Part shown: one piece after another, positions 43,592 to 51,176 of the stretch
Numbering within the stretch: the first letter of the stretch is position 1
How the letters are laid out: the number at the start of each line of letters is the position of its first letter
The notes under the pieces: generated by a model
What the model was told of the DNA's origin: nothing
Databases searched by the model: none
What the model saw: only the letters and a program-made list of their open reading frames with translations
Made by a program: the position numbers and the translations under genes
DNA from: BPIH01 sp042408535
GTDB lineage: Bacteria > Chloroflexota > Limnocylindria > Limnocylindrales > CSP1-4
Length of the DNA stretch: 64,000 bases
Direction: 5' to 3'
Assembly: GCA_042408535.1 (NCBI GenBank)
Contig: JBHORA010000039.1
Coordinates: 1 to 64,000, forward strand

Positions 43592-43646
43592 CCCGGACCT
43601 CCGTCGATCTCAGAACAGCGGCGTCATGACGCCATGGTTGAGATCG

Positions 43647-43675
43647 AGCGTAACGCTCCAAAAGTCCGTCGTCAA
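43647..43675 (-). promoter_or_regulatory. Promoter of the secreted protein/ABC exporter operon
   Basis: On the minus strand: TTGACG (43670-43675), 17-base spacer, TACGCT (43647-43652). The -10 hexamer is identical to that of the moxR promoter. It predicts a leader of about 50 bases with a normal ribosome site. Confidence 0.65.
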
Positions 43676-43917
43676 CGCACCGAGCAAGTAACGGAATACC
43701 GGAGGTTCGGTGCCTCGTGTCGAGGGAAACCCACGACGGGGCTCTCGCTGTCCATCCGGCGGTCGTCCGTGCCGAGAGTACCGGTCCCTCCCGGACCTTG
43801 GGGCCATCGAACATCGCTCCCGAACCCGGCACGATCGAGCCGACCGCACCGGACCGCAGCGAACCGGTCCGGCCCGGTCCGCGGGCAGGCACCCGCGAAC
43901 TGGCAGGTGGATGCCGA
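43676..43917. other. Divergent intergenic region
   Basis: Contains nothing beyond the minus-strand promoter at its left edge and a run of CCGGTCC-type short repeats (about 43848-43885) that can pair with one another. No gene is seen. Confidence 0.4.
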
Positions 43918-44361
43918 ATGATCGACGAGCGACGAACCGAGGGGCCACTCGACCCGGCGCCTTCGACCCGCAGCAGCGCTGTCGGCTCGCAGCGCGTCCG
44001 TCGGGGTCGGTCGTCGGCAGAAACCCGCCAGCCGGGGTCGGGGCGCAGTGGAGGCCGGCGGCCGCCACGGCCGGGAGCGCCGACAGCCGTCGCCGGACAA
44101 GCCGATCGGCCCGGGACGCCGCCGACGAGGAGCCTGGCACCGACGCAGGCCATCTTCCGGCTCCTCCTCCTCCGTGGGCTTTCGGAGACCGAAGCGGCGA
44201 ACCTCACCGCCTTCCTCTGCGGGCTCCCGGTCGGAGAGCGGCCCTGGCAGCTCCGCGAAGTGAACCAGCTCCTCTTCCTCCGCGAGCTCCATCGTCGCGG
44301 CCTCTTCGAGCGGGGCGAGGTCCCGCCGGGGCTCGACGTGACCCCACCGCCGCTCGCCTGA
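43918..44361 (+). CDS. Hypothetical protein, conserved-looking C-terminal helix bundle
   Basis: 147 residues. The first 75 are disordered and Arg/Pro/Gly-rich. The rest (LAPTQAIFRLLLLRGLSETE, ANLTAFLCGLPVGERPWQLR, EVNQLLFLRELHRRGLFERG) is a compact helical domain that could dimerise or bind a partner. AGGTGG lies seven bases before the ATG. A 12-bp and an 8-bp hairpin follow the gene. Family not recognised. Confidence 0.55.
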   Translation: MIDERRTEGPLDPAPSTRSSAVGSQRVRRGRSSAETRQPGSGRSGGRRPPRPGAPTAVAGQADRPGTPPTRSLAPTQAIFRLLLLRGLSETEAANLTAFLCGLPVGERPWQLREVNQLLFLRELHRRGLFERGEVPPGLDVTPPPLA

Positions 44362-44364
44362 CCG

Positions 44365-44388
44365 CCGGTCCCACCCAGGAGGGACCGG
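44365..44388 (+). terminator. Hairpin after the hypothetical gene
   Basis: CCGGTCCC (44365-44372) pairs with GGGACCGG (44381-44388) around an eight-base loop, four bases after the stop codon. No T-run follows, so termination is plausible but not certain. Confidence 0.45.
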
Positions 44389-44444
44389 CACGAGACAACT
44401 GCACATCCCGCCGACGGCGTCCCTCCTCCGCCGCCGGACCGACC

Positions 44445-44482
44445 CCCGAAGCGGCGCTCTCCTCCTCCGGCGCCGCTTCGGG
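44445..44482. terminator. Strong 12-bp hairpin, possible terminator
   Basis: CCCGAAGCGGCG (44445-44456) is the exact complement of CGCCGCTTCGGG (44471-44482) with a 14-base pyrimidine-rich loop. It lies between the hypothetical gene and the SAM-hydrolase operon, where it could insulate the two. Confidence 0.5.
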
Positions 44483-44554
44483 CCGTTCGCAAAGGAGCAC
44501 CGGTGGCGCCCCTGTCGGCCAAGACGGTCCCCAGGCACCGTATCATCGGCGGCC

Positions 44555-45466
44555 ATGCGCCCCTTCATCAGCTTCCTGAGCGACTTCGGGGACGACGTTG
44601 CCGCTGCCGTCTGCCGAGGCGTCATGCTCGGCATCTGCCCCGAGGCGACGATCCTTGACCTCAGCCATGCCGTCCGGAAGTTCGCCATCGCCGACGGGGC
44701 TTGGCGCCTCGTCTTCGCCCTCCCCTACCTGCCCGTCGGCATCCACGTCGCCGTCGTCGATCCCGGTGTCGGGACGGAACGGCGGCCCATCGGCCTTCGG
44801 GTCGGGCGCGGGGACGTCCTCATCGGTCCCGACAACGGCCTCCTCGTCCCGGCCGCCGAGACCGCCGGCGGGATCGTCGAGGCCCGGGTCCTGGCGAACC
44901 GCTCCCTTTGCCGCGAGGCCGTCTCATCGACCTTCCACGGCCGGGACGTCTTCGCCCCCATGGCGGCCCACCTGGCGACGGGGGTGCCCTTCGAGGCCGT
45001 CGGCCCGATCGTCCCGCCGGCCAGCCTCGTCCGCCTCCCCGAACAGCGGCCGAGGATCGTCGCCGGGGGGCTCGAGACGGTCGTCGTCTTCGTCGACGGC
45101 TTCGGGAACGCCTACTTCGCCGGGACGCCGGAGGACCTCGAAGCGGCCATCGGTCCTTTGGCGCCGGGTCGCCGGCTCCGTGTCCGGTTCGGGGGTCTCG
45201 GCGAGGCCGCTGCCGAGGCCGCTGGTGAGGCCGCTGGTGAGGCCGCTGGCGAGGCCGTCGGCGAGGCCGTGCCTCCGAGCGAAGAGCGTGGGCTCGAGGT
45301 CACCTGGCAGCGAACCTTCGGTGAGGTCCCCCCGGGGGCCGCGCTCCTCTACCGCTCGTCGGCAGGACAGCTCGCCGTCTCAGAGAACCGAGGGAGCATC
45401 GCCGACCGGCTCGATCTGGCCGTCGGCCTCCCGGTCCGCATCGAGTCCCTCGACGCGGCGAGCTGA
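44555..45466 (+). CDS. SAM hydroxide adenosyltransferase (DUF62 family)
   Basis: 303 residues. Hydrolyses S-adenosylmethionine to adenosine and methionine. The family triad is visible at D69 (VVDPGVGT), R76 (ERRPIG) and H128 (FHGRDVFAP), with LSDFGDDVAAAV at the N-terminus and GPDNGL. The Asp-Arg-His set marks the hydrolase and not the related fluorinase or chlorinase. An Ala/Gly/Glu repeat (GEAAGEAAGEAAGEAVGEAV) interrupts the C-terminal domain. It is followed by a complete ECF transporter on the same strand with 13-base spacing; such linkage is known for this family. TATCAT (44541-44546) ends eight bases before the ATG. Confidence 0.9.
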   Translation: MRPFISFLSDFGDDVAAAVCRGVMLGICPEATILDLSHAVRKFAIADGAWRLVFALPYLPVGIHVAVVDPGVGTERRPIGLRVGRGDVLIGPDNGLLVPAAETAGGIVEARVLANRSLCREAVSSTFHGRDVFAPMAAHLATGVPFEAVGPIVPPASLVRLPEQRPRIVAGGLETVVVFVDGFGNAYFAGTPEDLEAAIGPLAPGRRLRVRFGGLGEAAAEAAGEAAGEAAGEAVGEAVPPSEERGLEVTWQRTFGEVPPGAALLYRSSAGQLAVSENRGSIADRLDLAVGLPVRIESLDAAS

Positions 45467-45479
45467 CCGCCTCCCTCCG

Positions 45480-47273
45480 ATGATCGACCCGCGGGCGCCC
45501 CTCGTCGAGGTCGAGGCCCTCTCCTTTCGGTACCGGCGGGCGGCCGAACCTGCCCTCCGGGATGTCTCGTTCGCCATCGAGCCGGGATCGGTCACCCTCG
45601 TCGCCGGCCCCTCGGGCTGCGGCAAGAGCACCCTCATCCGGGCCCTGAACGGACTCGTCCCGCACGCCTACCCGGGCGAGCTCCACGGGGAGGTCCGGGT
45701 TCGGGGTCGATCCACGAGAGAGCTTCGGCTCCGCGACATTGCCCGGACCGTCGGCACGGTCCTCCAGGACCCGGCCCGCCAGATCGTCGGGGCGACCGTC
45801 GAGTCGGAGCTCGCCTTCGGCCCCGAGAACCTCGGGCTGCCGCCGGCCGAGATTCGGCGTCGCCTGACCGCGGTGGCGAGCCGGACGGCCCTCGACCACC
45901 TCGTCGGTCGCGAAACGGCCGCCCTCTCGGGGGGCGAGCGACAGCTCGTCGCCGTGGCCGGGATCCTCATGATGGAGCCCGAGGTCCTCGTCCTCGACGA
46001 GCCGCTGGCGAACCTCGACCCGGCGACGGCAGACCGGCTCGTCGCCATCCTTCGCGGACTGGCCGACGAGGGTCGCGCCATCGTTATCGTCGAGCACCGG
46101 GTCGAGGAAGCCCTCGCTCTCGCCCCCGACCGCGTCCTCTACCTCGATGGAGGGCGGGTTGCGTATGCCGGGCCCGTCGACGGCTTCCTTCGGGTCGCCG
46201 ATCCCGCAGCCGTGAAGCTCCCCTTCGAGGTCGTCCTCGAGCGGGTCCGCTCTGCTTCGGCTTCGATTGCCACGAGGGGGCATGTCGGCTCTCCCGAAGC
46301 GAGCCCCGGGGCAGAGGTCCCACCATCGGTCGAGCCGACCTCCGACGGACGGGCGAGACCGGAGGGCGCCCTGGGAGCCGACCTGCGAGGCGAAGCAGGT
46401 GACGGGATCCCACCGCGGCTCGAGTTCCGGAGGGTCGACGTCATCCTCGGTGAGCGCCCCGTCCTCTGTGGCCTGAGCGCCCGGTTCGGGCGACGGGAAA
46501 CGATCGCCGTCCTCGGGCCGAACGGGTCAGGCAAGACGACCCTCTTTCGGACGGCGATGCGGCTCGTCCCGGTGCGGGCTGGCGAGGTTTTCGTGGACGG
46601 CGTCTCCACCGCGACGCGAACCGTCGCCGAGCTGGCGGCCGTCTTCGGCTTCGTCTTCCAGAGTCCGAGCCAGATGCTCTTCGCCCGAACCGTCCGCGAC
46701 GAGCTCCTCTTCGGGCCGCGGAACCTCGGTCGAGCCGAATCGGCAGCCGAGGGCCTCCTCGCCAGGGTCCTCCGGCAGACCGCCCTCGACACGATCGAGG
46801 GGATCCTCGACCGACCGCCCCTCACCCTCTCCTTCGGTCAGCAGAAGCGGCTCGCCCTTGCCATCGCCCTCGCCCTCGAGCCACGGACCCTCGTCCTCGA
46901 CGAGCCCTCGGCGGGGCAGGACTACCGGACGGCCCGGCGCTTCATGGCCGAGGTGGGTCGGATCGGTGAGCTCGAGAGCACGTACTTCATCACCCACGAC
47001 GTCGATCTTGCATTGACGCACGCAGACCGTATCCTCCTCCTTCGGGACGGGCAGGTCGTCGCCGACGGACCCCCAACCCGGGTGACGGAGGACGAGGAGC
47101 GCTGGCGGACGTGCAACCTGCACGTCACGTCGCTCATGCGGGCGAACGCCCGGTGGCGCATGGGCGACGGGCGCTTCCTCGACGCGGAGACGCTCGCCTA
47201 CCGCATCGTCGCCCAGGAGCGCTTGGCGGGCGGAGGAACGAACCGGGCTCTTGAGGAAGATCGGAGGGAGTGA
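45480..47273 (+). CDS. ECF transporter: two fused ATPase domains
   Basis: 597 residues with two complete ABC ATPase domains joined by a Pro/Ser/Gly linker (about 265-310). Domain 1: Walker A GPSGCGKST, Q-loop VLQDPARQ, signature LSGGERQ, Walker B VLVLDEP. Domain 2: GPNGSGKTT, FVFQSPSQ, signature LSFGQQKR, TLVLDEP and switch THD. Together they act as EcfA and EcfA'. Domain 2 has a variant signature, as often seen in one of a fused pair. The S and T components follow directly, so the operon encodes a whole vitamin-type importer. Confidence 0.92.
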   Translation: MIDPRAPLVEVEALSFRYRRAAEPALRDVSFAIEPGSVTLVAGPSGCGKSTLIRALNGLVPHAYPGELHGEVRVRGRSTRELRLRDIARTVGTVLQDPARQIVGATVESELAFGPENLGLPPAEIRRRLTAVASRTALDHLVGRETAALSGGERQLVAVAGILMMEPEVLVLDEPLANLDPATADRLVAILRGLADEGRAIVIVEHRVEEALALAPDRVLYLDGGRVAYAGPVDGFLRVADPAAVKLPFEVVLERVRSASASIATRGHVGSPEASPGAEVPPSVEPTSDGRARPEGALGADLRGEAGDGIPPRLEFRRVDVILGERPVLCGLSARFGRRETIAVLGPNGSGKTTLFRTAMRLVPVRAGEVFVDGVSTATRTVAELAAVFGFVFQSPSQMLFARTVRDELLFGPRNLGRAESAAEGLLARVLRQTALDTIEGILDRPPLTLSFGQQKRLALAIALALEPRTLVLDEPSAGQDYRTARRFMAEVGRIGELESTYFITHDVDLALTHADRILLLRDGQVVADGPPTRVTEDEERWRTCNLHVTSLMRANARWRMGDGRFLDAETLAYRIVAQERLAGGGTNRALEEDRRE

Positions 47274-47275
47274 TC

Positions 47276-47836
47276 ATGGCCACGATGCAGATGCAACGGC
47301 CCGGGCTCTGGGAGGTCTCGTCCCGGGTCATCGTCTATGCCGCCATCGGGGCGGCCCTCTATGGCGTCCTCGGCCTCTTCAGCTTCGTCCTACCAGGGAC
47401 GCAGAACGTTTCGGTCCGGCCCGCCTTCGCGATCGTCACCTTCTTCGGCTACTCGTTCGGGCCGATCGTGGGTCTCTTCACCGGCCTCGTCGGCAACGCC
47501 GTCATCGACCAGCTGACCGGCTACGGCTTGCTCACGGCCTGGAACTGGAGCATCGCGAACGGCCTGGCCGGGCTCATCGCCGGCCTCCTCGGAGCCGGGG
47601 CGTTGGCGACAGCGGGCGGCTCGAAGATCGTCGGCTCGGCGGTCGTGGCCGCGGTCGCGGTCGTCGTCGGCTTTCTCTTCGTCATCACCGACATCTGGGT
47701 CTTCGGCAACAGCCTCGAGACAGCGATCACCGCCAGCTACGTTCCGGTCGTCGTCGCCGACGTCATCGCCGGGGTCATCCTGACCCCGATCCTCGTTGCG
47801 GCCTGGGAGCCGTTGCGGGAGTCGCTCGGCCGCTGA
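47276..47836 (+). CDS. ECF transporter S component (substrate binding)
   Basis: 186 residues, five to six membrane helices with the S-component pattern VYAAIGAALYGVLGLFSF, RPAFAIVTFFGYSFGPIVGL, FTGLVGNAVIDQLTGYG and a C-terminal LEPATA-like ASYVPVVVADVIAGVILTP. This part decides substrate, but the type (thiamine precursor, cobalamin-related, other) cannot be fixed by eye. ATG 47276 has GGAGG nine bases upstream; a GTG at 47270 is also possible. It is cotranscribed with the fused ATPase (gap of two bases). Confidence 0.85.
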   Translation: MATMQMQRPGLWEVSSRVIVYAAIGAALYGVLGLFSFVLPGTQNVSVRPAFAIVTFFGYSFGPIVGLFTGLVGNAVIDQLTGYGLLTAWNWSIANGLAGLIAGLLGAGALATAGGSKIVGSAVVAAVAVVVGFLFVITDIWVFGNSLETAITASYVPVVVADVIAGVILTPILVAAWEPLRESLGR

Positions 47837-47921
47837 AGGCTCGGACCCTGAGCCGACAAGGCTCGCCAGGGTTTTGGCGCGCCATGGAGGCGCCGAAGGC
47901 GGCCGCCGCCCGGTCGCGACG

Positions 47922-48773
47922 ATGATCGTCACCCCGCGCTATCTGGCCCGAGGGTCGTGGCTCGCCCGCCGCGACCCTCGGGTGCCACTCGTCGTCGGCG
48001 TCTGCGCGGCGGCGACGGTCATCCAGGTCTGGGATGCTCGAATCGTCCTCGTCCTCCTTGGTCTCGCCCTTGTCTACTACCGAACGGCCGCCATCCCGTG
48101 GCGGGCCGTTCGGCGGCAGTGGCTCTTCGCCCTCGCCTTCGTCAGCCTCCTCGTGCTCGTCAATACCTTCCTCACCGGGGGCGAGATCGGCGGTCTCGAC
48201 CCGCGGACGTTCCGGCCCCTCTTCCGCATCCCGATCGTCGGAACGGTGATCTACGCCGAGACCATCTCGTATGGGGTAACGCAGCTCCTCCGCTTCGTCA
48301 CCTTCGTCGCCGTCGGCTTCCCGATCGCCTACGCCATCGCCCCGGCCGATCTCGGGGTCGCCCTCGCCCGGCTCGGCCTCCCGGACCGCTTCGCGGTCGG
48401 GATCGACCTGACGTTCCGCTTCCTGCCCTCGCTCGCCGCCGACTTCCAGGAGACGATCGACGCCCAGCGGATCCGCGGCTACGAATGGGACCGCGGCGGT
48501 CGGAACCCGATCGCCCGGCTCCGACAGGCGACGCCGCTCATCGTCCCCCTCACGATGCGGGCCATCGTCGGTGCCGAGGACACGATCGATGCCATGGACC
48601 TGCGCGCCTTCGGGACGGGTCGCCGGACCTGGCTTCGCGAGCTGCGGTTCGACGCCGTCGATCGGCTCGTCGTCGGCGTCGCCGTTGGGACCCTGGCTGC
48701 CGTCACGGTCGTCGGCTTCGCCGGCTACGCGAGGCTCTGGGTGTTTCCCTTCTTGCTCGGTCCGGCGGGGTAG
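47922..48773 (+). CDS. ECF transporter T component
   Basis: 283 residues, about six helices. EcfT hallmarks: DPRVPLVVGVCAAATVIQVW at the N-terminus, the coupling helices RFLPSLAADFQETIDAQRIR with GYEWDRGG, and MRAIVGAEDTIDAMDLRAFG (the two Ala-Arg-Gly-like coupling motifs appear as AQRIRG and DLRAFG). It docks the ATPases to the S component. The start at ATG 47922 lies 85 bases after the S gene. It ends 35 bases from a convergent amidotransferase gene. Confidence 0.9.
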   Translation: MIVTPRYLARGSWLARRDPRVPLVVGVCAAATVIQVWDARIVLVLLGLALVYYRTAAIPWRAVRRQWLFALAFVSLLVLVNTFLTGGEIGGLDPRTFRPLFRIPIVGTVIYAETISYGVTQLLRFVTFVAVGFPIAYAIAPADLGVALARLGLPDRFAVGIDLTFRFLPSLAADFQETIDAQRIRGYEWDRGGRNPIARLRQATPLIVPLTMRAIVGAEDTIDAMDLRAFGTGRRTWLRELRFDAVDRLVVGVAVGTLAAVTVVGFAGYARLWVFPFLLGPAG

Positions 48774-48808
48774 GGCAGCCACCGCGGGATCCGGGGCGCC
48801 CGAGCCGG

Positions 48809-49735
48809 TCAGCGTTCGATGGCGCTCCCCCGGCAGGCGTCGACGAAGACCCGCCAGAGGCGCTCGAACTCGGGCGGCGACGTCTCGATCCGCTCGGGAT
48901 GGCACTGAACGCCGACGACGAGGCGGTCGCCGATCGCCTCGAGGGCCTCGACAATCTCGCCGGCCGGCGACCAGGCGTAGCCGGCGGCGATGAGGCCGGG
49001 CGCCAGGTCGACGGGGCGAACGGCCTGGTGGTGCGAGGAGTTGACGCGGAGCCGGCCGCTCCCCGAGGCCGGGGCGAGGATCCGGGCCAGCCGCGTTCCG
49101 GGGACGAGCCGGAGATCGTGGCACCGCTCCGGCCGCCCGAGGGCGTCCCGGCCGCAGGTCCGCTCGCCAACCCCGGCTCCCGCCCCGTCCCTGACGCCCG
49201 CCCCGTCCCTGACGCCCGCCCCGTCCCTGACGCCCGCCCCGTCCCTGGCCGCCGCCTCGTCCCTGGCCGCCGCCCCACCCGCGCTCGCCGCCTCGCTCGC
49301 CGCCTCGCCCGTCGCCTCGGACGGCCGGTCGTGCCCGTCGACGTGCTGGAGGAGCCGACCCCCCGAGAAGACATTGATCGCCTGGTGCCCCCGACAGATG
49401 CCGAGGACCGGGACGCCCCGCTCGGCTGCCGTCGCCCAGGCTTCGGCCTCGAGCTCGTCCCTGGCTGCGTCGATCACCCGCGCCCCGGCCGCGGCCGCGC
49501 CGTAGCGTTCGGGGGCAATGTCGGCACCGCCCGAGAGGAGGAGGCCAGCCATCCTCTCGAAGGCTCGTCGCCGCTCTGCGGCCGAGGCCCGCGCGTCGAT
49601 CGGGATCGGGTCGCCGCCGTGCCGCCGGACGGCTTCGAGGTAGCGGGCGTTGACCGCCGCCGTCCGAGCCGGATCGCGTTCCCCCGACTCGCCGGGCGCT
49701 GCGAGGGTGACGAGGATGAACGGTCCGCGTGCCAT
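48809..49735 (-). CDS. Class I glutamine amidotransferase, PuuD-like hydrolase
   Basis: 308 residues. The gamma-glutamyl hydrolase subgroup (peptidase C26) is indicated by LLLSGGADIAPERYG, the nucleophile elbow LGICRGHQAINVFSGG and the catalytic GVQCHPE. It should hydrolyse a gamma-glutamyl amide such as gamma-glutamyl-GABA; the substrate is uncertain. Inserted between the elbow and the His block is a low-complexity stretch with four copies of GVRDGA encoded by an 18-base tandem repeat (about 49188-49250), absent from typical family members. AGGAGGG precedes the ATG. Confidence 0.87.
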   Translation of the reverse strand: MARGPFILVTLAAPGESGERDPARTAAVNARYLEAVRRHGGDPIPIDARASAAERRRAFERMAGLLLSGGADIAPERYGAAAAGARVIDAARDELEAEAWATAAERGVPVLGICRGHQAINVFSGGRLLQHVDGHDRPSEATGEAASEAASAGGAAARDEAAARDGAGVRDGAGVRDGAGVRDGAGAGVGERTCGRDALGRPERCHDLRLVPGTRLARILAPASGSGRLRVNSSHHQAVRPVDLAPGLIAAGYAWSPAGEIVEALEAIGDRLVVGVQCHPERIETSPPEFERLWRVFVDACRGSAIER

Positions 49736-49757
49736 GCCCAGCCCTCCTCTGTGGGCC

Positions 49758-50978
49758 CTAGCGTCCGAACATCGTGTCGAGGGTGACCGGGACGAGGCCC
49801 CGCTCCCGGAGCCCGTCGACGATCCGTGGCAGCGCCTCGAGGGTGTGGTAGCCCCCGAGGTGCATGAGGACGATCGAGCCGCCCTGGACCCGCGACAGGA
49901 CCTTGGCGACGATATCGTCCGTCGTCGGCCCACCGTCGGCCTCGGGCTTCCAGTCGATCGTGTCGATGTCCCACATGACCGTGTAGCTCCAGCCGGCGAC
50001 GCCGACGGCCGCCCGGACCGCTGCGTTCTGGGCCCCGTAGGGAGGCCGGAACCAGGGCCGGGTCGAGCGCCCCGTGATCGGCTCGACAACCGCCTCCGTC
50101 CGCTCGAGCTGGTCGACCATCTGGGTCGCGGTCAGGGTCGTGAAGTTCGGGTGATCCCAGCTGTGGTTGCCGACCCGGAAGAGGTCCGGGTGGGCGGCCG
50201 CCCGTTCGATGACGGCCCGCCCGACGGCCGTCGTCGAGACGACCTTGCCGGTGGGGAAGATCGTGGCCGGGACGTCGTTGGCGATGAGCCAGTCCATGAT
50301 GTCGAGGGCTGGGTCGAGCCGGCCGCCCATGTCGAGGGTGAGGGCGACCGCGTTCGAGCCGCGCGGGCCGGAGGAGATGAGGAGGCTCGTCCCCGCCGTC
50401 GGCGTCGGGGCCGGCGGGAGCGTCAAGGTCGGGATCGGCGTCGTCGTCAGCCTCGGTGTCGGGATCTCCTCATCGCCGAGGACGACGCCCGGAACGATGA
50501 CGAGCTCCCAGCCGGCGGCGATCGTGTTCGGGTCGTAGTCCGGCGACTCCGGGTCGAGGCTCGGGTAGCGGTCGCGGTTCCAGTAGGCGATGCTCCGGAT
50601 GTCGGTCGCGAAGCGGCGAGCGATGGAGCTCAGGGTGTCGCCGCGCAGGACGACGTAGGTGAGCGGGGTCGGCGAAGCCGGCGCCGTTGGCGAGCCGGGA
50701 CCGGAGGGTGGCGGGTTTGACGGGTTCGTGGCCGGCCCGCTCGGGGCCGGCGAAGCGGGCGTCGACGGCGAGGGTCGATCGGAGCCGCTGGCGACGGGAC
50801 TCGCACTCGAGCCGGTCGCCGACCCGGTGGGCCCGGCGGCGCCGCAGCTCGCCACGAGGAAGACGACGAGGAGGACAACGAGGAAGGTAACGGCCGGCCC
50901 GAGGGCGAGAGCCCGGGGGCCGGCCGGGCGGCGCGGCGCGAGGGCGGGATGATGCATGGCAGCACCAGTGTGACGCAT
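49758..50978 (-). CDS. LysM domain plus NodB-like polysaccharide deacetylase
   Basis: 406 residues: signal/anchor helix (VTFLVVLLVVFLVASC, possible lipidated Cys), Ser/Pro/Ala linker, LysM peptidoglycan-binding domain (YVVLRGDTLSSIARRFATDI to GWELVIVPG), second linker, NodB domain. The catalytic motif reads VALTLDMGGRLD instead of TFDDG, so one Asp is replaced by Met; metal ligands NHSWDH and the RPPYG block are kept. This variant first motif recurs in a LysM-linked subfamily and may still be active. Acts on the cell wall. The start may be ATG 50978 or 50957. Confidence 0.82.
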   Translation of the reverse strand: MRHTGAAMHHPALAPRRPAGPRALALGPAVTFLVVLLVVFLVASCGAAGPTGSATGSSASPVASGSDRPSPSTPASPAPSGPATNPSNPPPSGPGSPTAPASPTPLTYVVLRGDTLSSIARRFATDIRSIAYWNRDRYPSLDPESPDYDPNTIAAGWELVIVPGVVLGDEEIPTPRLTTTPIPTLTLPPAPTPTAGTSLLISSGPRGSNAVALTLDMGGRLDPALDIMDWLIANDVPATIFPTGKVVSTTAVGRAVIERAAAHPDLFRVGNHSWDHPNFTTLTATQMVDQLERTEAVVEPITGRSTRPWFRPPYGAQNAAVRAAVGVAGWSYTVMWDIDTIDWKPEADGGPTTDDIVAKVLSRVQGGSIVLMHLGGYHTLEALPRIVDGLRERGLVPVTLDTMFGR

Positions 50979-51010
50979 GGCGGCCGTCGATGTGGCGCCA
51001 CGCGGAAGGA

Positions 51011-51113
51011 CGTGGCGCAGCCGCTCCGTCCAGCTGCGTGGCGCAGCCGCTCCGTCCAGCTGCTCGGCGCAGCCGCTCCAGGCAGCCGAGGCAGCCGCTC
51101 CAGGACGTGCCAC
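51011..51113. repeat. 26-bp tandem repeat upstream of the LysM deacetylase
   Basis: Two identical 26-base units (51011-51036, 51037-51062; core GCAGCCGCTCCGTCCAGCTG) are followed by two diverged units (51063-51088, 51089-51113). They lie in the 198-base gap between the deacetylase start and the diguanylate cyclase stop, where regulatory sequence is expected. Confidence 0.7.
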
Positions 51114-51176
51114 GCGCCCAAGGCGCGCCGCTGGCTGGTCATCCCATCGGCCCCCGCCGCGGAGGACGGGATGGCC

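Noticed and set aside
44555..45466. The DUF62 protein as a fluorinase, given two fluoride riboswitches in the window
   Set aside because: The hydrolase triad D69/R76/H128 is intact and I see none of the fluorinase-specific loop; the genes are 17 kb from the riboswitches. A SAM hydrolase is the better reading.
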